Below, one piece after another: positions 16,573 to 25,010 of a stretch of 64,000 nucleotides of DNA; positions within the stretch are counted from its first letter, which is position 1, and every line of letters begins with the position of its first letter. The notes under the pieces are model-generated. The model searched no databases, had not been told where the DNA came from, and was given only the letters and a program-made list of their open reading frames with translations. The position numbers and the translations under genes were made by a program. Source of the stretch: Intestinimonas massiliensis (ex Afouda et al. 2020) (GTDB lineage: Bacteria; Bacillota; Clostridia; Oscillospirales; Oscillospiraceae). The stretch is taken from contig NZ_LR131147.1 of assembly GCF_900626285.1 (NCBI RefSeq), positions 1,010,609 through 1,074,608 on the forward strand, in the 5' to 3' direction.

Positions 16573-16864
16573 GGCGCTGTGTGCCCTCCTTCGGGGCAGG
16601 GCAGGGCCCTGCCCCACCGAGGGTTTTCGGGGCGGATTTGGGCCGTTTTCGAGGGACGGAAGGAAGAGCAGGAGAAAGCCCTGACGCCTTTCTGCGTCCG
16701 GGCAGCCACAACCACCCGCAGTGCGGGCGGTTCCGGGAATTGGGACCGACGCTTTTTCAAAGAGCCGAATGTGGGTTTGACGCTGATTTGAAAGGGTTGG
16801 CCTCAAAAGCCCGGAATTACAAGGTATTGAATGACGCTATTATGGAAAAGGAGGTAGTTTTACC
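16573..16864. other. 292-base gene-free stretch upstream of mobilisation genes, oriT candidate
   Basis: No credible gene is seen here. The stretch contains a perfect 16-base palindrome, GGGCAGGGCCCTGCCC (16599-16614), and a short hairpin CCCGC-AGT-GCGGG near 16717-16729. It lies immediately before the MobC-like and relaxase genes, where transfer origins often sit. The nick site itself was not recognised, so the oriT assignment is positional inference. Confidence 0.3.
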
Positions 16865-17275
16865 ATGGAAGAGCGGAAAAACCGGCATACCATCTGGCTG
16901 ACCGATTCTGCCTGGGATACTGTGGAAACACACTATCAGAAGGACAACTGCTCCACCAGGAATGAGTACATCGAAAAGGCCGTCCGGTTCTACGCAGGCT
17001 ACCAGGATGCGGAACAGGCGGACGCCTATCTGCCCCGTGTCCTGGCTCAGGTGCTGGAAGGAAAGCTGGGAGCCTTCGGGAAACGGGTGGGCCGTATGCT
17101 GTTCAAGCTGTCGGTGGATGAGGCGGTCATGTCAAATCTGGTGGCGTTCTATTTCAGCCCCGATGAAGATGGCCTGAAAAAGCTGCGTGTCCTCTGCATC
17201 AATGATGTAAAGGAGACCAACGGAGAGATTGACTTCCAGGATGCTCTCCGGTTCCAGTGTGGTGCAAACGAATGA
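16865..17275 (+). CDS. MobC-like ribbon-helix-helix mobilisation protein
   Basis: A 136-residue protein. The N-terminus (TIWLTDSAWDTVE, then CSTRNEYIEKAVRFYAGY) has the pattern of ribbon-helix-helix DNA-binding proteins that assist a relaxase at oriT; the rest is helical. It starts after AAAAGGAGG and ends four bases inside the relaxase gene (17272), so the two are coupled. In mobilisable plasmids and elements such MobC-like proteins bind the transfer origin and help relaxosome assembly. Family naming is tentative; the DNA-binding role is inferred from the fold pattern and position. Confidence 0.65.
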   Translation: MEERKNRHTIWLTDSAWDTVETHYQKDNCSTRNEYIEKAVRFYAGYQDAEQADAYLPRVLAQVLEGKLGAFGKRVGRMLFKLSVDEAVMSNLVAFYFSPDEDGLKKLRVLCINDVKETNGEIDFQDALRFQCGANE

Positions 17276-19053
17276 TTGGTCTCATTCAAAAATCCGGCTA
17301 CATCAAGCCGGGGGGCGGCGGCGGAAGCTACGCCCGGTACATCGCCACACGGGACGGCGTGGAGTTGATAGAAGCGCCGGCAGGTGAAGGTTATCTGGCG
17401 TACATCGCGGAGCGCCCCCGTTCCCATGGGTTGTTTTCCGCAAGGGGTGTCGCCGATCTGGAACAGTCCATGGAGGTGCTCAACAGGCACACCGGCCCGG
17501 TGTGGACCTTCGTCTATTCCCTTCGGCGGGCAGACGCGGCCCGTCTGGGCTATGAGAATAGCGAAAGCTGGCGCAGGTTGGTGCTAGCGCATCAGACGGA
17601 GTTGGCGGAGGCGATGAAAATTCCGCCGAAGGACTTCCGCTGGCGGGCTGCCTTCCACGATGAGAAGCACCACCCCCACATCCACATGATGGTCTGGTCA
17701 GACGACCCGAAGCAGGGCTACCTGACCGAGAAAGGGATTGAGCAGATGCGCTCTCAGCTGTCCAATGACATCTTTCAGGACGAACTGCTGTCCCTCTATC
17801 AACAGAAGGATCTCTCCTATCAGCAGGTGCGGGACGCGGCCATGGAATCCATGGCCCGTCTCGTCCGGGAGATGAAGTCCAACCTGTGTGACAGTCCGGT
17901 TATCGCGGAACAGATGGAGACGCTGGCCGGACTGCTGGGAGAATGCACAGGCAAGAAGGTCTACGGTTATCTGAGGAAACCGGTGAAGGAACAGGTGGAC
18001 GCCATCGTGGATGAACTGGAGAAGGTTCCGGAAGTGGCGGAGTGCTACGAGCAGTGGAACCGGCTGAGGGATGAGCTGGAGTGCTACTACAAAGACACCC
18101 CCAGAGAACATAAACCGCTGTCCCAGCAAAAAGAATTCAAGGCCATCAAGAATATGGTGATCCGGGAGGCGGAGAATCTGCGCCTGGGCGTACCCACTTT
18201 TGAGGATAAGGAGATGAAGGACGAGACGAATGAGGAGCAGGAGGTGGTATGGCGGAGTTCCCGGTGGGACCTGGCGGCGGCTTATCGAAACGCCAAGGAA
18301 ATTCTGGACGAGCACGAAAACCCGGAGAAAGAGAAAGCGGTGCAAGTGGGTGTGCTGGAACAGCTCTGGGATGCCGGCTTCACCGTGGCTGCCCATCAGC
18401 TGGGTAAGTGTTGGCGGGATGGAATGGGTGTGCTCCCGGACGATGAGCGGGCGGAGCTGTGGTTCCGCCGTGCCGCTGAGTCCGGCCACGACTTTTCCCA
18501 GTACGCCCTGGGCAAGCTGCTCCAGGGGCAGAAGCGGATGGACGAAGCGGTGACCTGGTATGAAAGAGCGGCAGACCAGGGCAATCAGTATGCCGCCTAC
18601 CGGCTGGGCAAGCTGTATCTCCAGGGGGAGCAGGTGCCCAAGGATGTGCCCAGGGCGGTGGAATATCTGATAACAGCCGCAGAGCTGGGCAACCAGTATG
18701 CCCAGTATACGCTGGGTAAGCTGTACCTCGCCGGTGAGGAGGTGGAACAGGACCGGGAGCAAGCGTACAGCTGGTTCCGGCAGGCGGCGGTGCAGGGAAA
18801 TGAATACGCTCAATTCTTCCTGGACCATGCGGACGTGCCCCACCGGCCGAACGCCCTCCTGGCCGCCACAAAGCTGCTCCACCACATGGGCCAGATTTTT
18901 CGGGACAACTCCGTGCCGCCGGCGGCCCCGGCAGAGACGCAGATGGACCACAGACGCCGACAGGAACTCCAGGAAAAGCGGATCGCCCTGGGGCATAAGG
19001 CGGATGACCATGAGGAGCAGCAGCACGGCGGCTGGAACATGGGCGGCATGTAG
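17272..19053 (+). CDS. MobP-type relaxase with C-terminal Sel1 repeats
   Basis: A 593-residue relaxase. The N-terminal ~300 residues resemble the MobP3/MobL group: GGSYARYIATRDGVE near the start and the metal-binding HHPHIHMMVWSD at 133-144 (H134, H136, H138). A catalytic tyrosine is likely near the N-terminus (Y22 in SYARYIATR region is one option). Residues about 365-520 form four to five Sel1-like repeats (for example WFRRAAESGHDFSQYALGKL), a helical protein-binding scaffold, followed by a charged tail. The relaxase nicks oriT and leads the strand into a mating channel; no channel genes are in the window, so transfer would use a helper. The ATG at 17272 overlaps the MobC-like stop. Confidence 0.85.
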   Translation: MIGLIQKSGYIKPGGGGGSYARYIATRDGVELIEAPAGEGYLAYIAERPRSHGLFSARGVADLEQSMEVLNRHTGPVWTFVYSLRRADAARLGYENSESWRRLVLAHQTELAEAMKIPPKDFRWRAAFHDEKHHPHIHMMVWSDDPKQGYLTEKGIEQMRSQLSNDIFQDELLSLYQQKDLSYQQVRDAAMESMARLVREMKSNLCDSPVIAEQMETLAGLLGECTGKKVYGYLRKPVKEQVDAIVDELEKVPEVAECYEQWNRLRDELECYYKDTPREHKPLSQQKEFKAIKNMVIREAENLRLGVPTFEDKEMKDETNEEQEVVWRSSRWDLAAAYRNAKEILDEHENPEKEKAVQVGVLEQLWDAGFTVAAHQLGKCWRDGMGVLPDDERAELWFRRAAESGHDFSQYALGKLLQGQKRMDEAVTWYERAADQGNQYAAYRLGKLYLQGEQVPKDVPRAVEYLITAAELGNQYAQYTLGKLYLAGEEVEQDREQAYSWFRQAAVQGNEYAQFFLDHADVPHRPNALLAATKLLHHMGQIFRDNSVPPAAPAETQMDHRRRQELQEKRIALGHKADDHEEQQHGGWNMGGM

Positions 19054-19192
19054 CGTATCAAAATTTAACATGCAGATACAAAGAAAAAAGGCTCTCCGCA
19101 CCGGGGAAATCTTTCTGAAAAAGTTTCGGATAAGGGGTGGATATCGGGACCGGGTTAGGGTATTGTGTGTTGCTGATAAGGAGGCGGCACAC

Positions 19193-19465
19193 ATGGGCTA
19201 CTACATGAGCGAGTTGTACCGGCGCTACTTCCGGGCACCGGACTTCAGTGAACTGAAAGAAGAAATTGAACATACCCGCCAGGAAGTGCGGGACTGGCTG
19301 GACCAGACGCAGCGGCGGGAGCTGATGCGCCTGGTGGATGCGCAGGACCAGCTGAAAGCGAACCTAGCTCAGGCCAGCTTCGAGGCCGGGTTCCGGCTGG
19401 CCATGGGGCTGCTCCGGGAGGTAGAGGCGGAGCGTATCCGGCTCGAACTGGAAGAGGAGGGTTGA
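19193..19465 (+). CDS. DUF6809-like small protein
   Basis: A 90-residue helical protein: MGYYMSELYRRYFRAPDFSE, then a run of helices ending LRLAMGLLREVEAERIRLELEEEG-like sequence. I associate this with DUF6809, a small family of unknown function in Firmicutes elements. The ATG at 19193 follows AAGGAGGCGG; in-frame codons upstream belong to a different-frame extension over the relaxase gene and are not used. It sits between relaxase and integrase. Confidence 0.7.
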   Translation: MGYYMSELYRRYFRAPDFSELKEEIEHTRQEVRDWLDQTQRRELMRLVDAQDQLKANLAQASFEAGFRLAMGLLREVEAERIRLELEEEG

Positions 19466-19467
19466 AC

Positions 19468-19674
19468 GTGAAGAACATGCAGCTTCCCATTCAGAAGTGT
19501 CAATACTGCGGGAGCGAGGACATCGGTCTGGGCTGGCAGCACGGCGAGGCGCTGGTGACCTTCAAAAAGCATGGCCTGCTGGGCAACCGGCTGCAATACC
19601 TGATCTGCCGCCGCTGCGGCGCTGTGCTCTACCAGCGGGTGGCGGAGCCCCACCGGTTTCCCCCAGCCAGGTAG
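19468..19674 (+). CDS. Zinc-ribbon protein
   Basis: A 68-residue protein with CQYCGSED and CRRCGAVLYQR, two CxxC knuckles about 40 residues apart that should bind one zinc ion. The GTG start at 19468 has GGAGGG six bases upstream; TTG at 19462 is too close to the ribosome site. Small zinc ribbons of this kind are frequent in Clostridia mobile elements; the function is unknown. It follows the DUF6809-like gene by two bases. Confidence 0.7.
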   Translation: MKNMQLPIQKCQYCGSEDIGLGWQHGEALVTFKKHGLLGNRLQYLICRRCGAVLYQRVAEPHRFPPAR

Positions 19675-19707
19675 CACACAGAGATACGAGATAGGAGGTG
19701 AATCGAG

Positions 19708-20865
19708 ATGGCAAAGAGACGGCCGTCGGGAGACGGCATGGTGCGCAAGCGGGAAGACGGCCGCTGGGAGGGCCGTATCGTCATTGGACATAAGGAGAGC
19801 GGCGCGCCCATCTTCCGCTATGTGTCCGCCAAGACACAGAAAGAGCTGTTAAAAAAGCTGCACCAGAGCATGGAAGAATACCGGGATGTGGATCTAAGCG
19901 AAAACAGCAAACTGCCTCTGGGCCAATGGTTGGACCGCTGGCTGGAGGAGTATGCCGCCCCCTCGGTGCGTCCCTCCACCCTGGAGGGATACCGGGGATA
20001 TGTGGAGCGCAACATCAAGCCCCACCTGGGGGACAAGCCCGTGGGGAAGCTCACCCGGGAGGATGTCCGCAGGCTGTACCGAGAGCTCCAGAAAAACGGA
20101 CGGCAGGAGTGTCATCCGGAGCACGGATACAAGCTGTCAGGCGGCACCATCCGCCGGATCCACGGGGTACTCCACCAGGCCATGGACGCGGCGGTGCGGG
20201 AAAACCTGATCGCCCGGAACCCAACGGAGGGCATCACCCTGCCCAAAAAGAAAACTGCCCCCAAGCAGATCCTCAACGACGCTCAGCTGGAGCGGTTTAT
20301 GGAGGTAATCCAGGCGGACAGCGTCTGGCATGACTTCTTCTATACCGAGCTGACCACCGGCCTGCGGCAGGGGGAGATCTGCGGCCTCCTGTGGAGCGAT
20401 TTTGATGAGACCCACGGAACCCTCTCTGTCCGCAGGACGCTCCATGTTCAGAAGGGCGGAGTTCTGGTCACTGGTGAGACCAAGACGGGTACGGGAAAGC
20501 GGACCATCACCCTGCCGCCCAGCACAGCCCAGCTTCTGGCCCAGCGCAAGAAACAGTCCTACTCCCAATGGATCTTCCCCAACCCTCTCCGGCCGGAGCA
20601 GCCCGCTAATCCCAACACCGTATACAGTCACTTGAAAACGCTGCTGAAAAAGGCCGGACTGCCCAGCATCCGCTTTCACGATCTCCGTCACACTTTTGCC
20701 ACCCATGCCCTGGCCAGCGGTGTGGATGCCAAAACGCTCTCCGGCATCCTGGGTCATACCCAGGCCTCCTTCACCCTGGACACGTATACCCATGTGACCG
20801 GCGATATGCAGAAGCGGGCCAGTGAGATCGTGGGCGGATTTCTGGAACACATCATGGTGAGGTGA
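19708..20865 (+). CDS. Tyrosine site-specific integrase (first of two)
   Basis: A 385-residue phage/ICE-type tyrosine recombinase. The N-terminus (GMVRKREDGRWEGRIVIG) is an arm-binding domain, followed by a SAM-like core-binding domain (about 65-165) and the catalytic domain with TTGLRQGE (Arg I), HDLRHTFAT (His-x-x-Arg) and GHTQASFTLDTYTH (His, and Tyr nucleophile in DTYTH). All catalytic residues are present. A strong GGAGGTGA precedes the ATG. It integrates and, with an excisionase, excises the element. The next integrase starts only five bases after its stop. Confidence 0.92.
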   Translation: MAKRRPSGDGMVRKREDGRWEGRIVIGHKESGAPIFRYVSAKTQKELLKKLHQSMEEYRDVDLSENSKLPLGQWLDRWLEEYAAPSVRPSTLEGYRGYVERNIKPHLGDKPVGKLTREDVRRLYRELQKNGRQECHPEHGYKLSGGTIRRIHGVLHQAMDAAVRENLIARNPTEGITLPKKKTAPKQILNDAQLERFMEVIQADSVWHDFFYTELTTGLRQGEICGLLWSDFDETHGTLSVRRTLHVQKGGVLVTGETKTGTGKRTITLPPSTAQLLAQRKKQSYSQWIFPNPLRPEQPANPNTVYSHLKTLLKKAGLPSIRFHDLRHTFATHALASGVDAKTLSGILGHTQASFTLDTYTHVTGDMQKRASEIVGGFLEHIMVR

Positions 20866-20869
20866 GCAA

Positions 20870-22456
20870 ATGCCAGGCAAGAGAAAGAAGGGCGAAGGCA
20901 CCGTCCGCCTGCGGAAGGACGGCCGCTGGGAGGGCCGGGTGGTGGTGGGCTACGACGAGGCGGGCAAACCAAAGACGAAAAATGTGCTGGCCAAAACCAA
21001 GAAGGAGTGCGTGGTCAGGCTGAAGGAGCTGAAAAATACCTGCCAGGTGGTTCGTCCCGTCCAGGTTCAGACCGGCATGCCCTTCGGAGACTGGCTGGAC
21101 TTCTGGTATCAGAACTACTCTAGGCCCAGACTCCGCCCCAGTACCCAGCTCAACTACGAGTGCTGGATCTACCAACGCCTGATTCCCGGCCTGGGAGAGA
21201 TCCCGCTGAACCAGCTGACCCAGGCGGAGCTCCAGCAGTTCTTCCGGCAGATGAAGGAGAGCGGACGGAAGGCCAATGTGGAGCAGCGGGGCTCCGATAT
21301 GGCGGACCGTTCGGTACGCAGCTGCCACGCTGTCTGCCAGATGGCCCTGGACAAGGCGGTGGAGGAGAAGCTGATCCACGCCAACCCGGCGGTGGGCTGC
21401 AAGCTCCCACCTCTGAAGGGAAAAGAGATGAAGATCCTGACCCAGGAGGAGATTCAACGTTTCCTCATCCAGGCCAAGGCTGAGGGGATGTATGAGCTCT
21501 TCCTGCTGGAGCTGACCACCGGTATGCGCCGGGGCGAACTGCTGGCCCTCCGGTGGGAGGACCTGGACTTCGCCACCGGGAAACTGCGTATCGACAAGCA
21601 GGTCTGTCCCGTAGGCGGCAAACTGGCCATCAGCGAACCCAAAACCAGGGCGGCCAACCGAACCGTCATTCTGCCGCCCGCCATGGTGGAGCTGCTGGCG
21701 GAGTATAAAAGGGGCGTCTTCTCTGAATTGATGTTCCCCTCCCGCATCAAGCCGGACCAACCCATCGACCCCGGCTATGTCCGCAAGCGGCTCCAGGTGA
21801 TTCTGGAGCGGGCAGGGTGCAAACGGGTCAGATTTCACGACTTGCGCCACACTTTCGCCACCCTGTCCCTGGAAAACGGTATGGATGTGAAGACCCTCTC
21901 CACCATCATCGGCCACGTCTCCTCGGCGACCACGCTGAACACCTATACCCACATCACCGATGAGATGCGCCGGAAAGCTGCCCTGAACATCGATCAGGGG
22001 ATCGCAAAGGCGGAGGTGCAGCCGGAGCCGGAGCGGCAGGCGGCTGTCGGGCAGGAGCAGCAAACCTTTGTACCCATAGAGTTGCCCCGCCGCAGGCCGG
22101 GCACCGGGTGTGTCAGCCAGATCAACGAACACCTCTGGGAGGGCCGCTACTCCCCGGTGTGGCCGGACGGCAAAAAGCGGCCCCGCAACGTCTATGCCCA
22201 TACCCGGGAGGAGTGTGAGGAAAAGCTCAAAGGGCTGATCCTGGAGATGAAGGCGGAGATCGCCGCCCTTCGCTCCGGGGCGAGCACGGAGTATCCCGAC
22301 GGGGTGAATCCCAGGAAGAAGGCCATTGCCGTCTACCTGCGGGAACATCCGGACGTGACCAACAAGGCCAGGATCGCCAGGGAACTGCACATGAACCGCT
22401 CCACGGTGCGCCGGTACTATGATGAAGTCCGGGCGGAGGCTCAAAGGCAGAATTAA
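20870..22456 (+). CDS. Second tyrosine integrase with C-terminal HTH extension
   Basis: A 528-residue tyrosine recombinase, related to the preceding one (arm-binding KDGRWEGRVVVG; TTGMRRGE; HDLRHTFAT; GHVSSATTLNTYTH). Unlike it, the protein continues for about 150 residues after the catalytic tyrosine: a second DGRWEGR-like segment (HLWEGRYSPVWPDGKKRPR) and then a C-terminal HTH unit (NKARIARELHMNRSTVRRYYDEV). The tail may bind DNA or regulate. The ATG at 20870 follows GAGGTGAG. A 14-base-stem terminator closes the gene. The last 230 bases are repeated downstream at 23319-23550. Two intact integrases in a row suggest cooperating recombinases or stacked elements. Confidence 0.9.
   Translation: MPGKRKKGEGTVRLRKDGRWEGRVVVGYDEAGKPKTKNVLAKTKKECVVRLKELKNTCQVVRPVQVQTGMPFGDWLDFWYQNYSRPRLRPSTQLNYECWIYQRLIPGLGEIPLNQLTQAELQQFFRQMKESGRKANVEQRGSDMADRSVRSCHAVCQMALDKAVEEKLIHANPAVGCKLPPLKGKEMKILTQEEIQRFLIQAKAEGMYELFLLELTTGMRRGELLALRWEDLDFATGKLRIDKQVCPVGGKLAISEPKTRAANRTVILPPAMVELLAEYKRGVFSELMFPSRIKPDQPIDPGYVRKRLQVILERAGCKRVRFHDLRHTFATLSLENGMDVKTLSTIIGHVSSATTLNTYTHITDEMRRKAALNIDQGIAKAEVQPEPERQAAVGQEQQTFVPIELPRRRPGTGCVSQINEHLWEGRYSPVWPDGKKRPRNVYAHTREECEEKLKGLILEMKAEIAALRSGASTEYPDGVNPRKKAIAVYLREHPDVTNKARIARELHMNRSTVRRYYDEVRAEAQRQN
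22223..22454 (+). repeat. Direct repeat, copy 1 (3' end of second integrase)
   Basis: This stretch, coding for the integrase tail, is repeated in the same orientation at 23319-23550 with scattered substitutions, mostly synonymous. The two copies bracket the terminator and the reverse-strand hydrolase gene. Confidence 0.9.
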
Positions 22457-22460
22457 AGTA

Positions 22461-22498
22461 AACAGGGAACACCTCAAAAGCAAGGTGTTCCCTGTTTT
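22461..22498 (+). terminator. Rho-independent terminator after the integrase
   Basis: A 14-base stem (AACAGGGAACACCT / AGGTGTTCCCTGTT) with an eight-base loop, followed by TT. It begins four bases after the integrase stop. Confidence 0.85.
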
Positions 22499-22527
22499 GG
22501 TGACAATCGATTGTGCGCAAGGCCCGT

Positions 22528-23217
22528 TCAAGTGTGGGAATCTTCCCATGTTTGCAGAACTTTTCGCTGCTCCGGCGTATGGAACCAATGCTCTCCATTG
22601 TCCATGATCGTAAGTTGTGCCCCGTGATGCCGGGTAAATTCCTCCACTGTTTGGCGGGAAGTCATGTTATCCTGTCTGGCATACAGAATACAGATGGGGC
22701 ATTGCCAGTCATGGATAGGGTGCTCCCGCACATAGCAAAGATAGGCCCATGACAGCTTTTGTCCAAAGGAGGTTGCGACCTCCCCCTTCTCTGAAAGCTC
22801 CCGCTCCGTCACGTTGGCCCATCGCATCATATCCAGGATCAGGCGCTCCATGTCCAGAATAGGGGACACCAGCAGGGCTTTTGCCGGTGCGTCCAAAGCG
22901 AGCATGGCAAAATAAGCGCCGATACTGTTGGCCCGGAGGGAGATGGAATCCCAGCGAACTTTGACCCAATCCATCACCGACTGCAGTTCTGGTACCACCG
23001 TCCAGGGGTTCAGTTCCTCGTTCCACCCCTGACGCGCTCCGTGTCCCGGAAGATCAATGCCCAGAACCTGAGCGCCTTTCGGGCAGACGATTTTGGCAAA
23101 GGCCTCCGCCTCCTCCTTGTACCCCATCTGACCATGAAGAAACAGCCATAGTCGTTCCGCGTGTTCACCATATAAAACGGCCGGAATTTGGCCGATCAGA
23201 AACTGTTGTGTTTTCAT
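22528..23217 (-). CDS. Alpha/beta hydrolase
   Basis: A 229-residue alpha/beta-hydrolase-fold protein. It has the early LWLFLHGQMG oxyanion segment, DLPGHGARQGW, the nucleophile elbow ANSIGAY (serine in NSxG rather than the usual GxSxG), a late acid in LYARQDNMTS and the catalytic histidine in NGEHWFH. The replacement of the first elbow glycine by asparagine is seen in some esterase-like members. It is cytoplasmic, with substrate unknown. AAAGGGATGAAACG lies before its ATG. It is encoded against the flow of its neighbours, between the two copies of the integrase-end repeat, so it may be cargo captured during duplication. Confidence 0.85.
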   Translation of the reverse strand: MKTQQFLIGQIPAVLYGEHAERLWLFLHGQMGYKEEAEAFAKIVCPKGAQVLGIDLPGHGARQGWNEELNPWTVVPELQSVMDWVKVRWDSISLRANSIGAYFAMLALDAPAKALLVSPILDMERLILDMMRWANVTERELSEKGEVATSFGQKLSWAYLCYVREHPIHDWQCPICILYARQDNMTSRQTVEEFTRHHGAQLTIMDNGEHWFHTPEQRKVLQTWEDSHT

Positions 23218-23318
23218 CGTTTCATCCCTTTCGGCGGGTGTATCTGAACATGAAATATCATCGAATGCTCACAGTATAACAGAGCTCCTGCCGAATGTAT
23301 ATGAAAAAGCCTTGAGAA

Positions 23319-23553
23319 CAAGCTCAAAGAGTTGATCCTGGAGATGAAGGCGGAGATCGCCGCCCTCCGCTCCGGGGTGAGCACGGAGTATCCCGACGAG
23401 ATAAATCCCAGGAAGAAGGCTATCGCCGCCTACCTTCGGGAACATCCGGATGTGACCAACAAGGCCAGGATTGCCAGGGAACTGCACCTGAACCGCTCTA
23501 CGGTGCGCCGGTACTATGATGAAGTCCGGGCGGAGGCTCAACAACAGAGGTGA
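23319..23553 (+). pseudogene. Integrase 3'-end remnant (direct repeat, copy 2)
   Basis: A copy of the last about 75 codons of the 528-residue integrase: in-frame peptide with EMKAEIAALRSG, EYPDEINPRKKAIAAYL and RSTVRRYYDEVRAEAQQQ. It lacks the catalytic domain and has no ribosome site, and upstream sequence does not match the integrase. It is best read as the end of a lost, related integrase, or a duplication made during integration. Confidence 0.8.
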
Positions 23554-23677
23554 TAAAATCGTACCGGGACGGTGGTTGTGTCAAATTCCAGATTGTAGCT
23601 CAATGGCTGTCATGGTATGATAATACTTACCCTTTCAGAAACGCGTCCCAGAGTGGATGGACAGGATGGAGAAGGAT

Positions 23678-24310
23678 ATGAGAGAAGTTGATCCCAAAAG
23701 CACACCCCGGGCCCTGGCCTTTGAGCTGTGGAGCAAGGCTCCCATGCCTATGGTAACCCTGATGAAGACCCTGGATGTGACCCCGTTGGTGCGCCTCAGC
23801 CGAAAACGGAACTATAAATTCAATATGCTCCTGTGCTGGTGTATCGGAGTAGCTGCTGCCCAGACGGAGGACTTCTACCTGCTTCCTGTGGGAGACAAGC
23901 TGATGCGGTACGATAAGCTGGCTGTCAATACGGTGGTGGCCACCCGGGACGGAGGCATTGCCACCTGTGACCTTCCCGTTTCCACTGACCTGGATCAGTT
24001 TGACCGGGACTACCGAAGCCTCACCGGGCAGGTTTACGAGAGCGGAGAGAGCTATGAGCTGGGCGAGGACTATATGGTTATCGGAACCTCCGCTCTGGCG
24101 GGGTATGAGATCGACGGTGCGGTGAATATCTACGCCGGATGCTACAATAACCCATTTCTCATCTGGGGCAAATACCGGAAAAAGTGGCTGCGCGCCACCT
24201 TGCCGGTATCCTTCCAGTTTCATCACACCCAGATGGACGGCATCCCTGCCGCAGCCTTTTTGGAGCGGCTGCAGGGAGAAATCCGGCAAGCGGGGAGGAA
24301 AAACCGATGA
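23678..24310 (+). CDS. Chloramphenicol-acetyltransferase-family protein
   Basis: A 210-residue protein of the CatA fold. The active-site motif HHTQMDG matches HHxxxDG, whose histidine deprotonates the acceptor and whose aspartate is structural; FNMLLCWCIGVAAAQ and DGGIATCDLPVSTDLDQF fit the core strands. It differs from true chloramphenicol enzymes, so the substrate is open (CAT-like acyltransferases of unknown role are common in Clostridia). The start is uncertain: ATG 23678 has GGAG six bases upstream, and ATG 23657 would add seven residues. Its stop overlaps the tag start (ATGA at 24307). Confidence 0.8.
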   Translation: MREVDPKSTPRALAFELWSKAPMPMVTLMKTLDVTPLVRLSRKRNYKFNMLLCWCIGVAAAQTEDFYLLPVGDKLMRYDKLAVNTVVATRDGGIATCDLPVSTDLDQFDRDYRSLTGQVYESGESYELGEDYMVIGTSALAGYEIDGAVNIYAGCYNNPFLIWGKYRKKWLRATLPVSFQFHHTQMDGIPAAAFLERLQGEIRQAGRKNR

Positions 24311-24861
24311 CGGAACAAATCAGATGCAGCTGGGCCAACCCAAAGAATCCCCTTTATATTCGCTACCACGACGAGGAGTGGGGCGTCCCGGTTCACGACG
24401 ACCACAAGTTGTTTGAAATGCTGATCCTGGAGAGCTTCCAGGCCGGACTCTCCTGGGAGTGCATCCTCAACAAGCGGGAGGCCTTCCGACAGGCCTTTGA
24501 CGGCTTTGACCTGGAGAAGGTCTGCGGCTACGGCCAGGAGAAGCTGGAGAGGCTGATGCAGGAGCCTGGCATTGTCCGCAATAAACTGAAAATCCGTGCC
24601 GCCGTAAACAACGCCCGGATTTTCCGAACCATCCAGCAGGAGTGGGGCAGCTTTGACCGCTACCTCTGGCACTGGACAGAAGGGAACACCGCCTATGAGA
24701 CAGGCAAGGTAAGCTCCGAGCTTTCAGATATGGTTTCCAGAGACCTGAAGCGCCGGCGCATGAAGTTCGTGGGGACAGTCATTATCTATTCCTATCTCCA
24801 GGCAGTAGGGGTCATCAATTCTCACGAGGAGGCCTGCTTTTGCAGGCACATCAAATCATAG
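24307..24861 (+). CDS. tag: DNA-3-methyladenine glycosylase I
   Basis: A 184-residue protein matching Tag throughout: CSWANPKNPLYIRYHDEEWG at the start (zinc cysteine and the YHDEEWG motif), LFEMLILESFQAGLSWECIL with the catalytic region, and C-terminal FVGTVIIYSYLQAVGVINSHEEACFCR with zinc ligands. The enzyme removes 3-methyladenine from alkylated DNA. The length is standard. It overlaps the CAT-like gene by four bases, so the two are coexpressed. A stem-loop follows at 24892. Confidence 0.95.
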   Translation: MTEQIRCSWANPKNPLYIRYHDEEWGVPVHDDHKLFEMLILESFQAGLSWECILNKREAFRQAFDGFDLEKVCGYGQEKLERLMQEPGIVRNKLKIRAAVNNARIFRTIQQEWGSFDRYLWHWTEGNTAYETGKVSSELSDMVSRDLKRRRMKFVGTVIIYSYLQAVGVINSHEEACFCRHIKS

Positions 24862-24891
24862 TTTGGCTGCCGGGGCAGTTGTTTTGAGGGA

Positions 24892-24932
24892 CAGGCAGCG
24901 GGCCTGCAGCAAATGCTGCAAGTCCGCTGCCT
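24892..24932 (+). terminator. Stem-loop after tag
   Basis: An imperfect long hairpin: CAGGCAGCGG pairs with CCGCTGCCTG, and an inner TGCAGCA / TGCTGCA stem. There is no strong T-run, so termination is probable but not certain. Confidence 0.5.
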
Positions 24933-25010
24933 GAATCATAGAATGATTTTGTTGTAGTTTTTGAGTGAAAAATCGTAGTACATAGATGAAGCCGGAAAGG
25001 AGGCGGTGAG

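Noticed and set aside
16579..16901. Small forward frames in the gap before the MobC-like gene
   Set aside because: They run through palindromic, GC-skewed sequence, lack ribosome sites and show no protein-like pattern.
23332..23553. Free-standing 73-residue HTH gene
   Set aside because: It is identical in design to the tail of the 528-residue integrase, begins at a TTG without ribosome site and is better explained as a duplicated gene end.
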